Assembly: GCA_002423105.1 (NCBI GenBank)
Contig: DIUT01000068.1
Span: forward strand, 163-47,750
Direction: 5' to 3'
Source of the DNA: Geobacter sp. UBA6151
GTDB taxonomy: Bacteria > Desulfobacterota > Desulfuromonadia > Geobacterales > Pseudopelobacteraceae
Length of the DNA: 47,588 nt
Shown: positions 40,595-47,588 of the stretch, in pieces
Layout of the letters: each line of letters begins with the position of its first letter
How positions within the stretch are numbered: position 1 is the first letter of the stretch
The notes under the pieces: generated by a model
What the model saw: only the letters and a program-made list of their open reading frames with translations
What the model was told of the DNA's origin: nothing
The model's database searches: none
Position numbers and translations under genes: made by a program

Positions 40595-41410
40595 TTAACG
40601 CTCCAGCAATGACGCCAGGGAATTGGCAAGACCGGCAAACTCCTGGATTGTAAGGGTTTCACCGCGCCGCTTGCCATCAATGGCATTGTGTGCAAGCGCG
40701 TGGGCAACCGTGTCATAATCGGTAAGTTCAGCTGCCTTGAGACAGTTGGACAGGGTCTTGCGGCGTTGCCCAAAAGCCGCCCGCACCACCCGCTCAAAAA
40801 GACGATAGTCATTAACCGCAGCCAGCGGTTCCGGACGGGGCGTCAGACTGATAACCACCGAATCAACCTTGGGGGCTGGATAAAAACAGCCGGGAGCCAC
40901 CAGAAATTCCCGCCGAATATCAAACCACAATCCCAGCAAGACCGTGACAATGCCGTAGTCGGCACAATCAGCTTTCGCTGCGAGACGCTCTCCCACCTCT
41001 TTCTGCAACATCAGCACCAGCCGTGAAAAACGCTGCCGTTCTTCCAGAAAGCGGAACAGGACCGGGGTGGAGATATTATAGGGCAAATTTGCCACGACCT
41101 TGTAGCGCCCGTCTCCCAGCAATCCGGCAAAATCAACCTTCAGGATGTCCTGTTCATGGATGACAACCTGCGGATTATCATTGAAACGCTGGCGCAGAAT
41201 TTCGGCCAGATCCCGGTCAAATTCAACAGCCACAACCCGCCCGGCACGCTGTGCCAGCAGATCGGTCAGGGCCCCCCGTCCAGGCCCAACCTCCAGCACG
41301 CAGTCGTCCGGTCCGATGGCAGCGGACCGCAGAATTTTGGAAATAATATTGCCGTCTGTCAGAAAATTCTGTCCCAATGCCTTGCGGGGACGCGGATAAT
41401 ATTCACTCAT
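40595..41410 (-). CDS. rsmA: 16S rRNA dimethyladenosine transferase
   Basis: Dimethylates A1518/A1519 (E. coli numbering) in 16S rRNA. About 271 residues. It has KALGQNFLTDGNI, the SAM site VLEVGPGRGALTDLL, and the catalytic NLPYNISTPVLFRFLE. The C-terminal region includes the VVRAAFGQRRKTLSNCLK motif. I set the start at 41410 (MSEYYPRPRK), where its ATG overlaps the tsaD stop by 4 nt; an upstream in-frame start at 41449 lies inside tsaD. It is coupled to tsaD and followed by endoQ. Confidence 0.96.
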   Translation of the reverse strand: MSEYYPRPRKALGQNFLTDGNIISKILRSAAIGPDDCVLEVGPGRGALTDLLAQRAGRVVAVEFDRDLAEILRQRFNDNPQVVIHEQDILKVDFAGLLGDGRYKVVANLPYNISTPVLFRFLEERQRFSRLVLMLQKEVGERLAAKADCADYGIVTVLLGLWFDIRREFLVAPGCFYPAPKVDSVVISLTPRPEPLAAVNDYRLFERVVRAAFGQRRKTLSNCLKAAELTDYDTVAHALAHNAIDGKRRGETLTIQEFAGLANSLASLLER

Positions 41411-42435
41411 GGCAACCTGTCCCAGCGTGCCACCTGATCCATAGGCCAAGTAGCCACAGCATCCATGTCCAGACCGTCACAACAGCCTGCCGTAAGGTAG
41501 GCATCCGCCGCCACGGCCAGCATGGCGGCGTTGTCGCCACAGAGTGCAGGTGACGGAAAACGAAGATCAATACCTCGGCGGACTGCCATCTCTCCCATGG
41601 CAGCTCGCAAACCGCTGTTGCAAGCAACGCCACCGGCCACCACCAGCCGTTCTACACCGCTCTGCACAAGGGCTGCTTCGGTTTTCTTGACCAGCACCTC
41701 GCATACCGCGGCCTGAAACGATGCGCACAGATGACGCAGTTCCCGATCATCCGGTGCGGCAGGCTGTTTTTTCAGGTGGGTCAGCACCGCCGTCTTAAGG
41801 CCGCTGAAACTGAAGTTGAGGGTTCCATCATGGAGCATGGGCCGGGGGAATTTTATGGCCGTCGCATCTCCTTCACGGGCCAGCCGGTCAATCAGTGCCC
41901 CGCCAGGATAGCCTAACCCCAGCAGGGTAGCGGACTTGTCATAGGCCTCCCCCACCGCATCATCAATGGTGCGCCCCAAGGTTCGGTAACGACCAACCCC
42001 TTCCACCAGATACAGATGGGTATGCCCGCCGGACACCACCAGCCCCAGGAAAGGAAATGCAAGCGGTTCCTCAAGGGTCGGAGCCAGCAGATGTCCTTCA
42101 ATGTGATGGATGCCAACCAACGGCAGAGAGCGGGCCAAAGCCAGGGATTTGGCCACGGAGACCCCCACCAGCAACGCCCCGAGCAGACCGGGACCACGGG
42201 TGACGGCAATCCCCTCAATCTGCTCCAGGGTAACGTCAGCCTCTTGCAGCGCCTGACGGATCACCGGCGTAATCAGCTCAAGATGCCTGCGGGAAGCGAT
42301 CTCCGGCACAACCCCGCCATATTCGGCATGAATGGCAATCTGGGAGGAAACCACACTGGACAAAATGGTACGACCGTCGCGAACCACTGCGGCGGCCGTC
42401 TCATCGCAAGATGTTTCAATTGAAAGAATTAGCAT
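41407..42435 (-). CDS. tsaD: tRNA N6-threonylcarbamoyladenosine synthesis protein TsaD
   Basis: Transfers the threonylcarbamoyl group to A37 of ANN-decoding tRNAs. About 342 residues. It begins MLILSIETSCDETAAAVV (ATP site). Metal ligands lie in GIHHIEGHLLAP. SGGHTHLYLVEGVG and VVAGGVACNSGLR follow. It starts at 42435 with AGGA upstream; the longer in-frame ATG at 42465 lacks a ribosome site. It is coupled to rsmA by a 4-nt overlap. Upstream lies the vapC/phd pair. Confidence 0.96.
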   Translation of the reverse strand: MLILSIETSCDETAAAVVRDGRTILSSVVSSQIAIHAEYGGVVPEIASRRHLELITPVIRQALQEADVTLEQIEGIAVTRGPGLLGALLVGVSVAKSLALARSLPLVGIHHIEGHLLAPTLEEPLAFPFLGLVVSGGHTHLYLVEGVGRYRTLGRTIDDAVGEAYDKSATLLGLGYPGGALIDRLAREGDATAIKFPRPMLHDGTLNFSFSGLKTAVLTHLKKQPAAPDDRELRHLCASFQAAVCEVLVKKTEAALVQSGVERLVVAGGVACNSGLRAAMGEMAVRRGIDLRFPSPALCGDNAAMLAVAADAYLTAGCCDGLDMDAVATWPMDQVARWDRLP

Positions 42436-42488
42436 CAAGGTTCCTGAACCGGAAAATCCGGGCAAATCAAGTCAAACGCACTCATCAT

Positions 42489-42908
42489 TTACACCGCTAC
42501 CACTGTCAACCCTTCGGCTGAGGCTACCCGTACCAGTTGTTCATCAAACGCACTGAATTGCACGCTGACTTGTTCTCTGGCAGCAAGTTTCAACGCACTG
42601 GCAAGATGCACGGCATCAAAACCACGCAAACCATGACGTTCAGCCAAGTTTGCCGCCAGTAGTTCATCAAAATCCAGGGACACAATGTGACGCCAATCAT
42701 TACGAACTGACTGAAGAAGCGCCTGATATCCCTGTTGATTTAGTTGCCGGTTATTAAACCGCCGCGTCAGCGCAGAAACCATCTCCGGCAACGCCACACA
42801 GCAGGTGGCAACAATATCTGCCTCACGCACCAAGATGTGAACATCAGCAGAGTGGTACTCTTCAATATACAGCTTTACCAGGCTGCTGGTATCGCAATAC
42901 AGAATCAT
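42489..42908 (-). CDS. VapC-like PIN-domain toxin
   Basis: 139 residues. PIN-domain acidic residues are visible: Asp in YCDTSSLVKLY, Glu in ALPEMVSALTRRF, and Asp in LRGFDAVHLASALKL. The C-terminal FSAFDEQLVRVA segment is the last strand with its Asp. These nucleases cut RNA, often tRNA or rRNA. It overlaps the antitoxin gene by 4 nt. It sits between housekeeping genes, so the TA pair was probably inserted here. Confidence 0.88.
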   Translation of the reverse strand: MILYCDTSSLVKLYIEEYHSADVHILVREADIVATCCVALPEMVSALTRRFNNRQLNQQGYQALLQSVRNDWRHIVSLDFDELLAANLAERHGLRGFDAVHLASALKLAAREQVSVQFSAFDEQLVRVASAEGLTVVAV

Positions 42909-43165
42909 CGGCGTTCCGCAATCACCGTATCTGATAACGGTTCACCGTCAATTTCAACGCCTCGAAGACCAACCGGCTTGCCGCCGCTCCAAGAGGCCGT
43001 TCCCTCCGCTACCATACCCAACACAGCCCTGCGTTCAGGGGTAATCGGCACCAGTAGCGCCACTTCCCTGCCACGGTCAGTAACAATAATTTCCTCTCCC
43101 TGACTGGCATAGCCGACATACGTACTTAAATGAGCCTTAAGATCTCTGATCCCCACTGCTTGCAT
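42905..43165 (-). CDS. Phd/YefM-type antitoxin
   Basis: About 86 residues. The N-terminus MQAVGIRDLKAHLSTYVGYA and VTDRGREVALLVPI form the Phd/YefM DNA-binding fold. The C-terminal half (SGGKPVGLRGVEIDGEPL) would cover VapC. It starts at 43165 with GGAGG 9 nt upstream; the longer open frame to 43222 runs into the operator. The gene order antitoxin-toxin with a 4-nt overlap and the palindrome upstream indicate autoregulation. Confidence 0.87.
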   Translation of the reverse strand: MQAVGIRDLKAHLSTYVGYASQGEEIIVTDRGREVALLVPITPERRAVLGMVAEGTASWSGGKPVGLRGVEIDGEPLSDTVIAERR

Positions 43166-43186
43166 GATGATTAACCTCCAAAAACA

Positions 43187-43223
43187 TTTGTGTCCACAAA
43201 ATAGCACTTTTTGTGGACACAAA
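43187..43223 (-). promoter_or_regulatory. Palindromic operator of the phd/vapC pair
   Basis: TTTGTGTCCACAAA (43187-43200) is repeated as its exact reverse complement TTTGTGGACACAAA (43210-43223) across a 9-nt spacer, starting 22 nt before the antitoxin ATG. On the minus strand a TTGCTT and a TATTTT element 18 nt apart lie within it, so bound antitoxin would block the promoter. Confidence 0.7.
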
Positions 43224-43243
43224 GCAACGGCATTTTATGAGTC

Positions 43244-44560
43244 CTACAGCAGATTGGCCGCCAGTTCCGCCAGCTCCGACCGCTCCCCCTTGGTCAGGGT
43301 AACATGAGCCGAAATCCGCTCCTGCTTCATCCGCTCCACCAGATAGGAAAGGCCGTTGCTGGAAGAATCCACATAGGGGTTGTCGATCTGGTAGGGGTCG
43401 CCGGTGAGCACGATCTTGGTCCCCTCCCCTGCCCTGGTGACAATGGTCTTGATCTCGTGGGGGGTCAGGTTCTGGGCCTCGTCAACGATCAGGTACTGGT
43501 TGGGAATGGAGCGGCCCCGGATATAGGTCAGCGGCTCAATGTCCAACAAACCCATGGCGATCAACTCCTTGTACCCCTTGCTGTGCCGTTTCTCCGCTTC
43601 ATGCCCGGAAATCAACAACTCCACATTATCGAAAATCGGCTGCATCCAGGGGGATAGTTTTTCTTCAATATCCCCCGGCAGAAATCCCAGATCCTTGCCC
43701 AACGGAAACACCGGGCGGGAAACCAGCAGCCGGTTGTAGACATTTTCCTCCGCCACCTTGTGCAGACCGGCAGCAATGGCCAACAGGGTTTTGCCGGTAC
43801 CGGCCTTTCCCACCAGAGAAACCAGCTTGACATTATCGTCCATCAGGGCGTCAAGGGCAAACTGCTGTTCCCGGTTGCGGGCATGGATGCTCCAGATCCC
43901 CTCCTTCGGAATTTTCCTGACCGGGACCACCTTGCCCTGAACCGCATCAAAACGGCACAGCGCCGTATGACCGGCATTCTGCGTATCCACCAGGGTGGCG
44001 AACTCGTTGGGCAGCAGCCCTGAAGGCGCTTCCAGCCAGTTTTGTCCATAAAAACGGTCAATCGCCTCAGGGTCGATATCAATGGTACGGGCGCCAGCGT
44101 ACAGTTCCTGAATATCCACATTGTCTGATTCAAAGGTCTCGGCAACCAGACCAATGGCATCTGCCTTGATCCTCAGGTTGGTATCTTTGGAGACAAAGAT
44201 GACCGGCATATCAGGAAAGCGCCGCTTGGTGGCCACCGCCACGGCAAGAATACGGTTATCTGCCTTGTCGTCCCGCAGATCCCGCGGCATGTCATTCAGA
44301 GCATGGTCTTCGCTCAGCTCCACCCGCAACGTACCGCCACCGGAGAGCGACACCCCCTCAGCCAGCGAGCCTTTTTCCCGCAATGTGTCAAGAATTCTCG
44401 AAATAGTCCGGGCGTTTCTACCCGTTTCGTTCATGTCTTTTTTGAACTTATCAATCTCCTCAATAACCGTGATCGGAATCACGAGGGCATTGTCCTGGAA
44501 CTTGAAAAGCGCCTGGGGATCGTAAAGCAAAACATTGGTGTCCAGAATAAATTGTTTCAT
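43244..44560 (-). CDS. PhoH2-type PIN-PhoH protein
   Basis: 438 residues. An N-terminal PIN domain (FILDTNVLLYDPQALFKF; EEIDKFKKDM; RILAVAVATKRRFPD; FVSKDTNLRIKADA) is fused to a C-terminal PhoH ATPase with Walker A GKAGTGKTLLAIAAG and Walker B QYLIVDEAQNLTPHE. Fusion proteins of this kind unwind and cleave RNA in Mycobacterium. It overlaps the desulfurase gene by 4 nt. Its PIN domain is separate from the vapC toxin that follows on the same strand. Confidence 0.92.
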   Translation of the reverse strand: MKQFILDTNVLLYDPQALFKFQDNALVIPITVIEEIDKFKKDMNETGRNARTISRILDTLREKGSLAEGVSLSGGGTLRVELSEDHALNDMPRDLRDDKADNRILAVAVATKRRFPDMPVIFVSKDTNLRIKADAIGLVAETFESDNVDIQELYAGARTIDIDPEAIDRFYGQNWLEAPSGLLPNEFATLVDTQNAGHTALCRFDAVQGKVVPVRKIPKEGIWSIHARNREQQFALDALMDDNVKLVSLVGKAGTGKTLLAIAAGLHKVAEENVYNRLLVSRPVFPLGKDLGFLPGDIEEKLSPWMQPIFDNVELLISGHEAEKRHSKGYKELIAMGLLDIEPLTYIRGRSIPNQYLIVDEAQNLTPHEIKTIVTRAGEGTKIVLTGDPYQIDNPYVDSSSNGLSYLVERMKQERISAHVTLTKGERSELAELAANLL

Positions 44561-45723
44561 GAATGACCTTTCTGAATAATGGCAGTCAGTGCTTCGTACA
44601 GATAATCCATCTCCTGCATGGTGGAAAACCAGCCGGGGCTGACGCGCAGGGTCCCGGCCGGATAGGTGCCGATTGTGCGGTGGGCATGGGGAGCGCAGTG
44701 CAACCCGGACCGGACCGCAATACCATAGCTTTTGTCCAGAAAAAATGCCAGTTCGGAGGGATCCATTCCCTCAATGGTCAGGGACAGTACACCGGTTCGC
44801 TGCAACGGGTCAACAGGACCATACAGATGCAGGCCCGGCAATTGCGCCAGCTTTTCCCGCAGATACTGCGCCAGATCGTGTTCATGCCTGCCTATCCGCG
44901 CTACGCCGGTTTCCTTCACAAAAGCAACGGCAGCGCCAAGACCGGCAATCCCCGGCAGGTTATGGGTTCCGGCCTCAAACCCCTCGGGGAAATCATCCGG
45001 TTGTAAATCCTGGTCACTACTGCTGCCGGTACCACCTGCCAGCAGAGGCTTGATCATGACACCGGGGGCAAGGGCAAGAAAGCCGGTGCCCTGGGGTCCC
45101 ATAAGCCCTTTATGTCCCGGCGCAGCCAGCAGGTCAACCCCGGTTTCCTGCATATCCAGCGGAATAACGCCCACGGATTGGGCCGCATCCAGCAACAGCA
45201 GACATCCCGCTGCTTTGGCAAGGTCGGCAATGGCGGCAACCGGCTGAATGCCGCCGGTCACATTGGAAACATGGGATATGGCGATCATACGGGTATTGGA
45301 GCGAATAGCCTGTCGGATCGCTTGCGGATCCAGCAGGCCCTGGGAGTCCGCAGGAATCATGCTGATAGTCACGCCGCTCTTTTCAAGCAGCCGCAAAGGG
45401 CGCAGCAGCGAATTGTGTTCCATGGCGCTGGTAACAACATGATCCCCGGGGGAAAGCACACCAAAAACAGCCTGATTGAGTGCAGCGGTGGCATTGTGGG
45501 TAAAGATCAAACGCGCAGGGTCCGGAGCATTGATCAGCGCAGCCAGCGACTCACGCACCGTCATCAGCAGGCGTGAGGCTGCAAGAGCCTGACCGTAGCC
45601 GCCACGTCCGGGAGAAGCGCCAATGTCCCGCATCGCAGCCACAACCGCTTCATGGACGGCTTCCGGCTTGGGAAACGAGGTGGCGGCATTATCAAGGTAG
45701 ACCCCCATCCGGTGATCCATCAT
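44557..45723 (-). CDS. Cysteine desulfurase family (aminotransferase class V) protein
   Basis: About 388 residues. It starts at 45723 (MMDHRMGVYLDNAATSFPKP), overlapping the upstream stop by 4 nt; the frame extends to 45840 inside that gene. PLP-site features: FTHNATAALNQAV, AMEHNSLLRPL, LLLLDAAQSVG and GHKGLMGPQGTGF (Lys Schiff base). SGLHCAPHAHRTIGT holds the active-site Cys. It matches the IscS/SufS-like subfamily lacking an adjacent scaffold gene. The sulfur acceptor is unknown; no iscU or suf genes are nearby. It is coupled to phoH2 downstream. Confidence 0.88.
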   Translation of the reverse strand: MMDHRMGVYLDNAATSFPKPEAVHEAVVAAMRDIGASPGRGGYGQALAASRLLMTVRESLAALINAPDPARLIFTHNATAALNQAVFGVLSPGDHVVTSAMEHNSLLRPLRLLEKSGVTISMIPADSQGLLDPQAIRQAIRSNTRMIAISHVSNVTGGIQPVAAIADLAKAAGCLLLLDAAQSVGVIPLDMQETGVDLLAAPGHKGLMGPQGTGFLALAPGVMIKPLLAGGTGSSSDQDLQPDDFPEGFEAGTHNLPGIAGLGAAVAFVKETGVARIGRHEHDLAQYLREKLAQLPGLHLYGPVDPLQRTGVLSLTIEGMDPSELAFFLDKSYGIAVRSGLHCAPHAHRTIGTYPAGTLRVSPGWFSTMQEMDYLYEALTAIIQKGHS

Positions 45724-47081
45724 GGTACGTTGGCAGGAGACTGCACCAGAAACGGAACATACTGAACCTTGCCCTGTCCCGATATTCTGCCGGAATCCTG
45801 AATTCCGGACACAATCCGCTGTTCGTCCGCAGCGCCCCACCAGTTGAGCAGTGCTGAAAAGGGCTCATCTCCTGCATGCAACAGCTGAGCTTGAGCGTTG
45901 TCCGCAAAGGTGGAACCAACAGCGCTGCCTCTGGCATTTTCCAGCGCCAGACCGGCACGGCCATTACGTATAAACGAGGAATCGCTGATCCGTATCCTGG
46001 TTTCCTGCAGCGCGACACCATCCTCACGGTTCATGGCAAAGCGGCTGAACAGTATCTGCCCTTCACCGCCCGTTGCGCGAACACCGCTTCTGTTCTCGGT
46101 CACGGCACTACCGCTGATACGGAAACGGGCCTGGTCAAGCACCATCCCTTCCTGGCTGTTATTTCTGAGTTTCAACCCGCCCACAACCAAAGCCGAACGC
46201 AGGGCAACCAGTCCAAGGCGGTTTTCCTTCACCAGGCTGTCCTTCAACTCCATCTCACTATCAGACAGGGTCAGCCCCACATCACATCGCTGTATTTCTG
46301 TTTTCGTTAATGACACCACGGAATCGTACAGGGCAATTCCCACATGACTCTGCATGATCGCCAGACCGGCCCCTGAAAACTGGGAGTAACGCGCTGTAAT
46401 ACCTGTTTGCGCCCCTTCTATCCGGCAATGATCGAGACTGTTCTTCTTTTCGGTGGAGATCAGCACAACCCCTCCCCAGTCGCCCACTGCCGGTTGTTCA
46501 AACGCAGCTCCCAGAACCACCGGTTTTTGCGCCGTTCCCTGTGCCATAAGCCTGCCCAGCACCACCAGTGATGGTTTCGCGCCTGAACCGGCTGCCGACG
46601 CAAAGCGGACCTGCGTACCCGCCTCCAGGCGAAGCGTCGCCTGGGGCGCCACCACCAGTGACCCGCGCACCAACACGGTTCCACGCAGGGTCAGATCTTC
46701 GGATATGGTCCGGCCAGCAAGTACCGATTCAGCACGGGTAAGCATTGTCCGGGACTCCCGCTGTTCCCGTAGTGTTACCGGTCCCTGAGACGGTGTACCG
46801 GCAACCACCGTTTCTTTACGCGGTACCAATCTGCTGTCAAGGGCTGTCGCTGGCGGGGAGATTGTCCCTGTTGGCCGAGGCGTAACCGGTATCATGGCAG
46901 GAGGAGCAGCAGGGGGAAGCGTTTCGTTGACCTTGAGTGAAAAGGTAACCGGCTGATTTTTTAACAGAGCGTCCTGATCAAGAAAGAGTTTCTGGCAACC
47001 GGTGCCGACCATCAACAAACAGGCCAGCAGCAGCACAGAACATACTCCTTTGATTGATAGACGGCCACATATATGCTTCAT
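45720..47081 (-). CDS. Lipoprotein with parallel beta-helix repeats
   Basis: 453 residues. A lipobox is visible (LLLACLLMVGTGC, Cys about residue 29), followed by a Pro/Thr-rich linker up to ~110. A right-handed beta-helix follows with ~22-residue coils: HCRIEGAQTGITARYSQFSG, then VGIALYDSVVSLTKTEIQRC, then NRSGVRATGGEGQILFSRFA and others. The C-terminal LNWWGAADEQRIVSGIQDSG is common in pectate-lyase-like / NosD-like repeat proteins. It may bind a polysaccharide or be surface-exposed; no catalytic residues are assignable. Its stop overlaps the desulfurase start by 4 nt. Confidence 0.78.
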   Translation of the reverse strand: MKHICGRLSIKGVCSVLLLACLLMVGTGCQKLFLDQDALLKNQPVTFSLKVNETLPPAAPPAMIPVTPRPTGTISPPATALDSRLVPRKETVVAGTPSQGPVTLREQRESRTMLTRAESVLAGRTISEDLTLRGTVLVRGSLVVAPQATLRLEAGTQVRFASAAGSGAKPSLVVLGRLMAQGTAQKPVVLGAAFEQPAVGDWGGVVLISTEKKNSLDHCRIEGAQTGITARYSQFSGAGLAIMQSHVGIALYDSVVSLTKTEIQRCDVGLTLSDSEMELKDSLVKENRLGLVALRSALVVGGLKLRNNSQEGMVLDQARFRISGSAVTENRSGVRATGGEGQILFSRFAMNREDGVALQETRIRISDSSFIRNGRAGLALENARGSAVGSTFADNAQAQLLHAGDEPFSALLNWWGAADEQRIVSGIQDSGRISGQGKVQYVPFLVQSPANVP

Positions 47082-47216
47082 GATATTTTCCTGTTGGCAG
47101 AATATAAATTACTGAATATACGAACAAAGATTGTATTTAGCATATTACGCCCAGTGTGTAAATTTCAAATAGCCCCACCGCACGCATTTGTCCATTTCAG
47201 CACTCAAACTTTTCAA

Positions 47217-47270
47217 TTGACACACCATAGATGTTGTGGTCTTATTCGCCAGCATCACTAAATGTTGTGC
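47217..47270 (+). promoter_or_regulatory. Promoter region with two NrdR-like boxes upstream of nrdJ
   Basis: Compared with the 16-bp NrdR consensus (acaCwAtATaTwGtgt), ACCATAGATGTTGTGG (47224-47239) matches 11 positions and TCACTAAATGTTGTGC (47255-47270) matches 12. Their centres are 31 bp apart, the spacing expected for tandem NrdR sites. TTGACA at 47217-47222 is followed by box 1 and a weak TCTTAT at 47240-47245. Repression by NrdR with dATP is the inference. The rest of 47082-47216 is AT-rich, with no gene seen. Confidence 0.6.
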
Positions 47271-47346
47271 GCTATCCCCCGTAAGACCAACAAAACCTGC
47301 TCTACAACCTGACATACATCACCAGCACCAGAAGGAGCGAACACCA

Positions 47347-47588
47347 ATGGCAAAAAAAACCCACTCTGCCGCGGAACCTGCACTGACGCCAAATGCCCGG
47401 ACAGTTCTTGAGAAGCGTTACCTGCGCCGTGATACAACCGGCAACGTACTGGAAACGCCGGTGGACATGTTGCAGCGCGTAGCCCGCACCATTGCCGCGC
47501 CTGACCGTACCTTTGAAAAGACCGCCGATACCGGTGCGCTGGCAGACAATTTTTACAGCATGATGGCTTCATTCGACTTCCTTCCCAA
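47347..47588 (+). CDS. nrdJ: Adenosylcobalamin-dependent ribonucleotide reductase (N-terminus only)
   Basis: The first ~80 residues of a class II reductase. The N-terminus MAKKTHSAAEPALTPNARTV, then LEKRYLRRDTTGNVLETPVD and MLQRVARTIAAPD match the start of the NrdJ family. The catalytic domain is beyond the window. AAGGAG lies 9 nt before the ATG. The two NrdR-like boxes upstream fit the assignment. Confidence 0.9.
   Translation, partial: MAKKTHSAAEPALTPNARTVLEKRYLRRDTTGNVLETPVDMLQRVARTIAAPDRTFEKTADTGALADNFYSMMASFDFLP

Overview
The base composition and gene order suggest a Geobacter-type bacterium (Desulfuromonadota, Geobacterales). The pilB-pilT-pilC-pilS-pilR order, a complete type II secretion (T2SS) operon, DUF2723 and UPF0104-type envelope genes and a cobalamin-dependent ribonucleotide reductase fit the Geobacter lovleyi / Pelobacter propionicus branch. 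This assignment is inferred from gene content, not from a search. The window is about 47.6 kb of mostly ordinary, densely packed chromosome with one degenerate accessory strip.

Layout. 1-2.8 kb (minus): rpmI-infC-thrS translation genes behind a tRNA-Val(GAC). 2.85-9.9 kb (minus): the type IV pilus motor and regulator operon pilB-T-C-S-R. 10-14.7 kb (minus): ribF, a flippase-like membrane protein, a DUF2723 membrane protein and aroE. 14.8-18 kb (plus): nadB, a small AroQ chorismate mutase, a free-standing DAHP-synthase regulatory domain and a DUF3187 barrel. 18-29.3 kb (plus): gspC through gspN, lacking only the prepilin peptidase. 29.4-30.1 kb: mazEF. 30.2-32.3 kb (minus): tRNA-Pro, then an orphan pseudopilin coupled to a zinc-ribbon membrane protein. 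32.5-36.5 kb: pirin, two decaying genes (a DUF3750 lipoprotein with a frameshift and a VF530/DUF2132 gene with a nonsense codon), gph, acpH and an NRDE protein.

36.6-38.9 kb is the foreign strip. It is AT-rich and holds a HEPN-motif gene of the STM4504/CBY_0614 (AbiJ-like) family and an unrecognised gene. Each gene is followed by an attC-like imperfect hairpin. The second gene's inverse core is an exact reverse complement of its own core site, as expected of integron gene cassettes. The strip abuts a tyrosine integrase gene that has lost its middle, next to tRNA-Leu. This is the best candidate for an undescribed mobile, possibly defensive, unit.

39-47.6 kb: tRNA-Ala and tRNA-His, then minus-strand endoQ, rsmA, tsaD, a vapC/phd toxin-antitoxin pair with a perfect palindromic operator, phoH2, a cysteine desulfurase and a beta-helix lipoprotein. 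On the plus strand the window ends in the start of nrdJ, preceded by two NrdR-like boxes 31 bp apart.

The genes work together in three main ways. PilB/T/C/S/R and GspC-N form two parallel type IV filament machines. The orphan pseudopilin pair may use the same prepilin peptidase. NadB, chorismate mutase and the regulatory domain share one promoter and sit near aroE, which suggests local clustering of aromatic and NAD biosynthesis.
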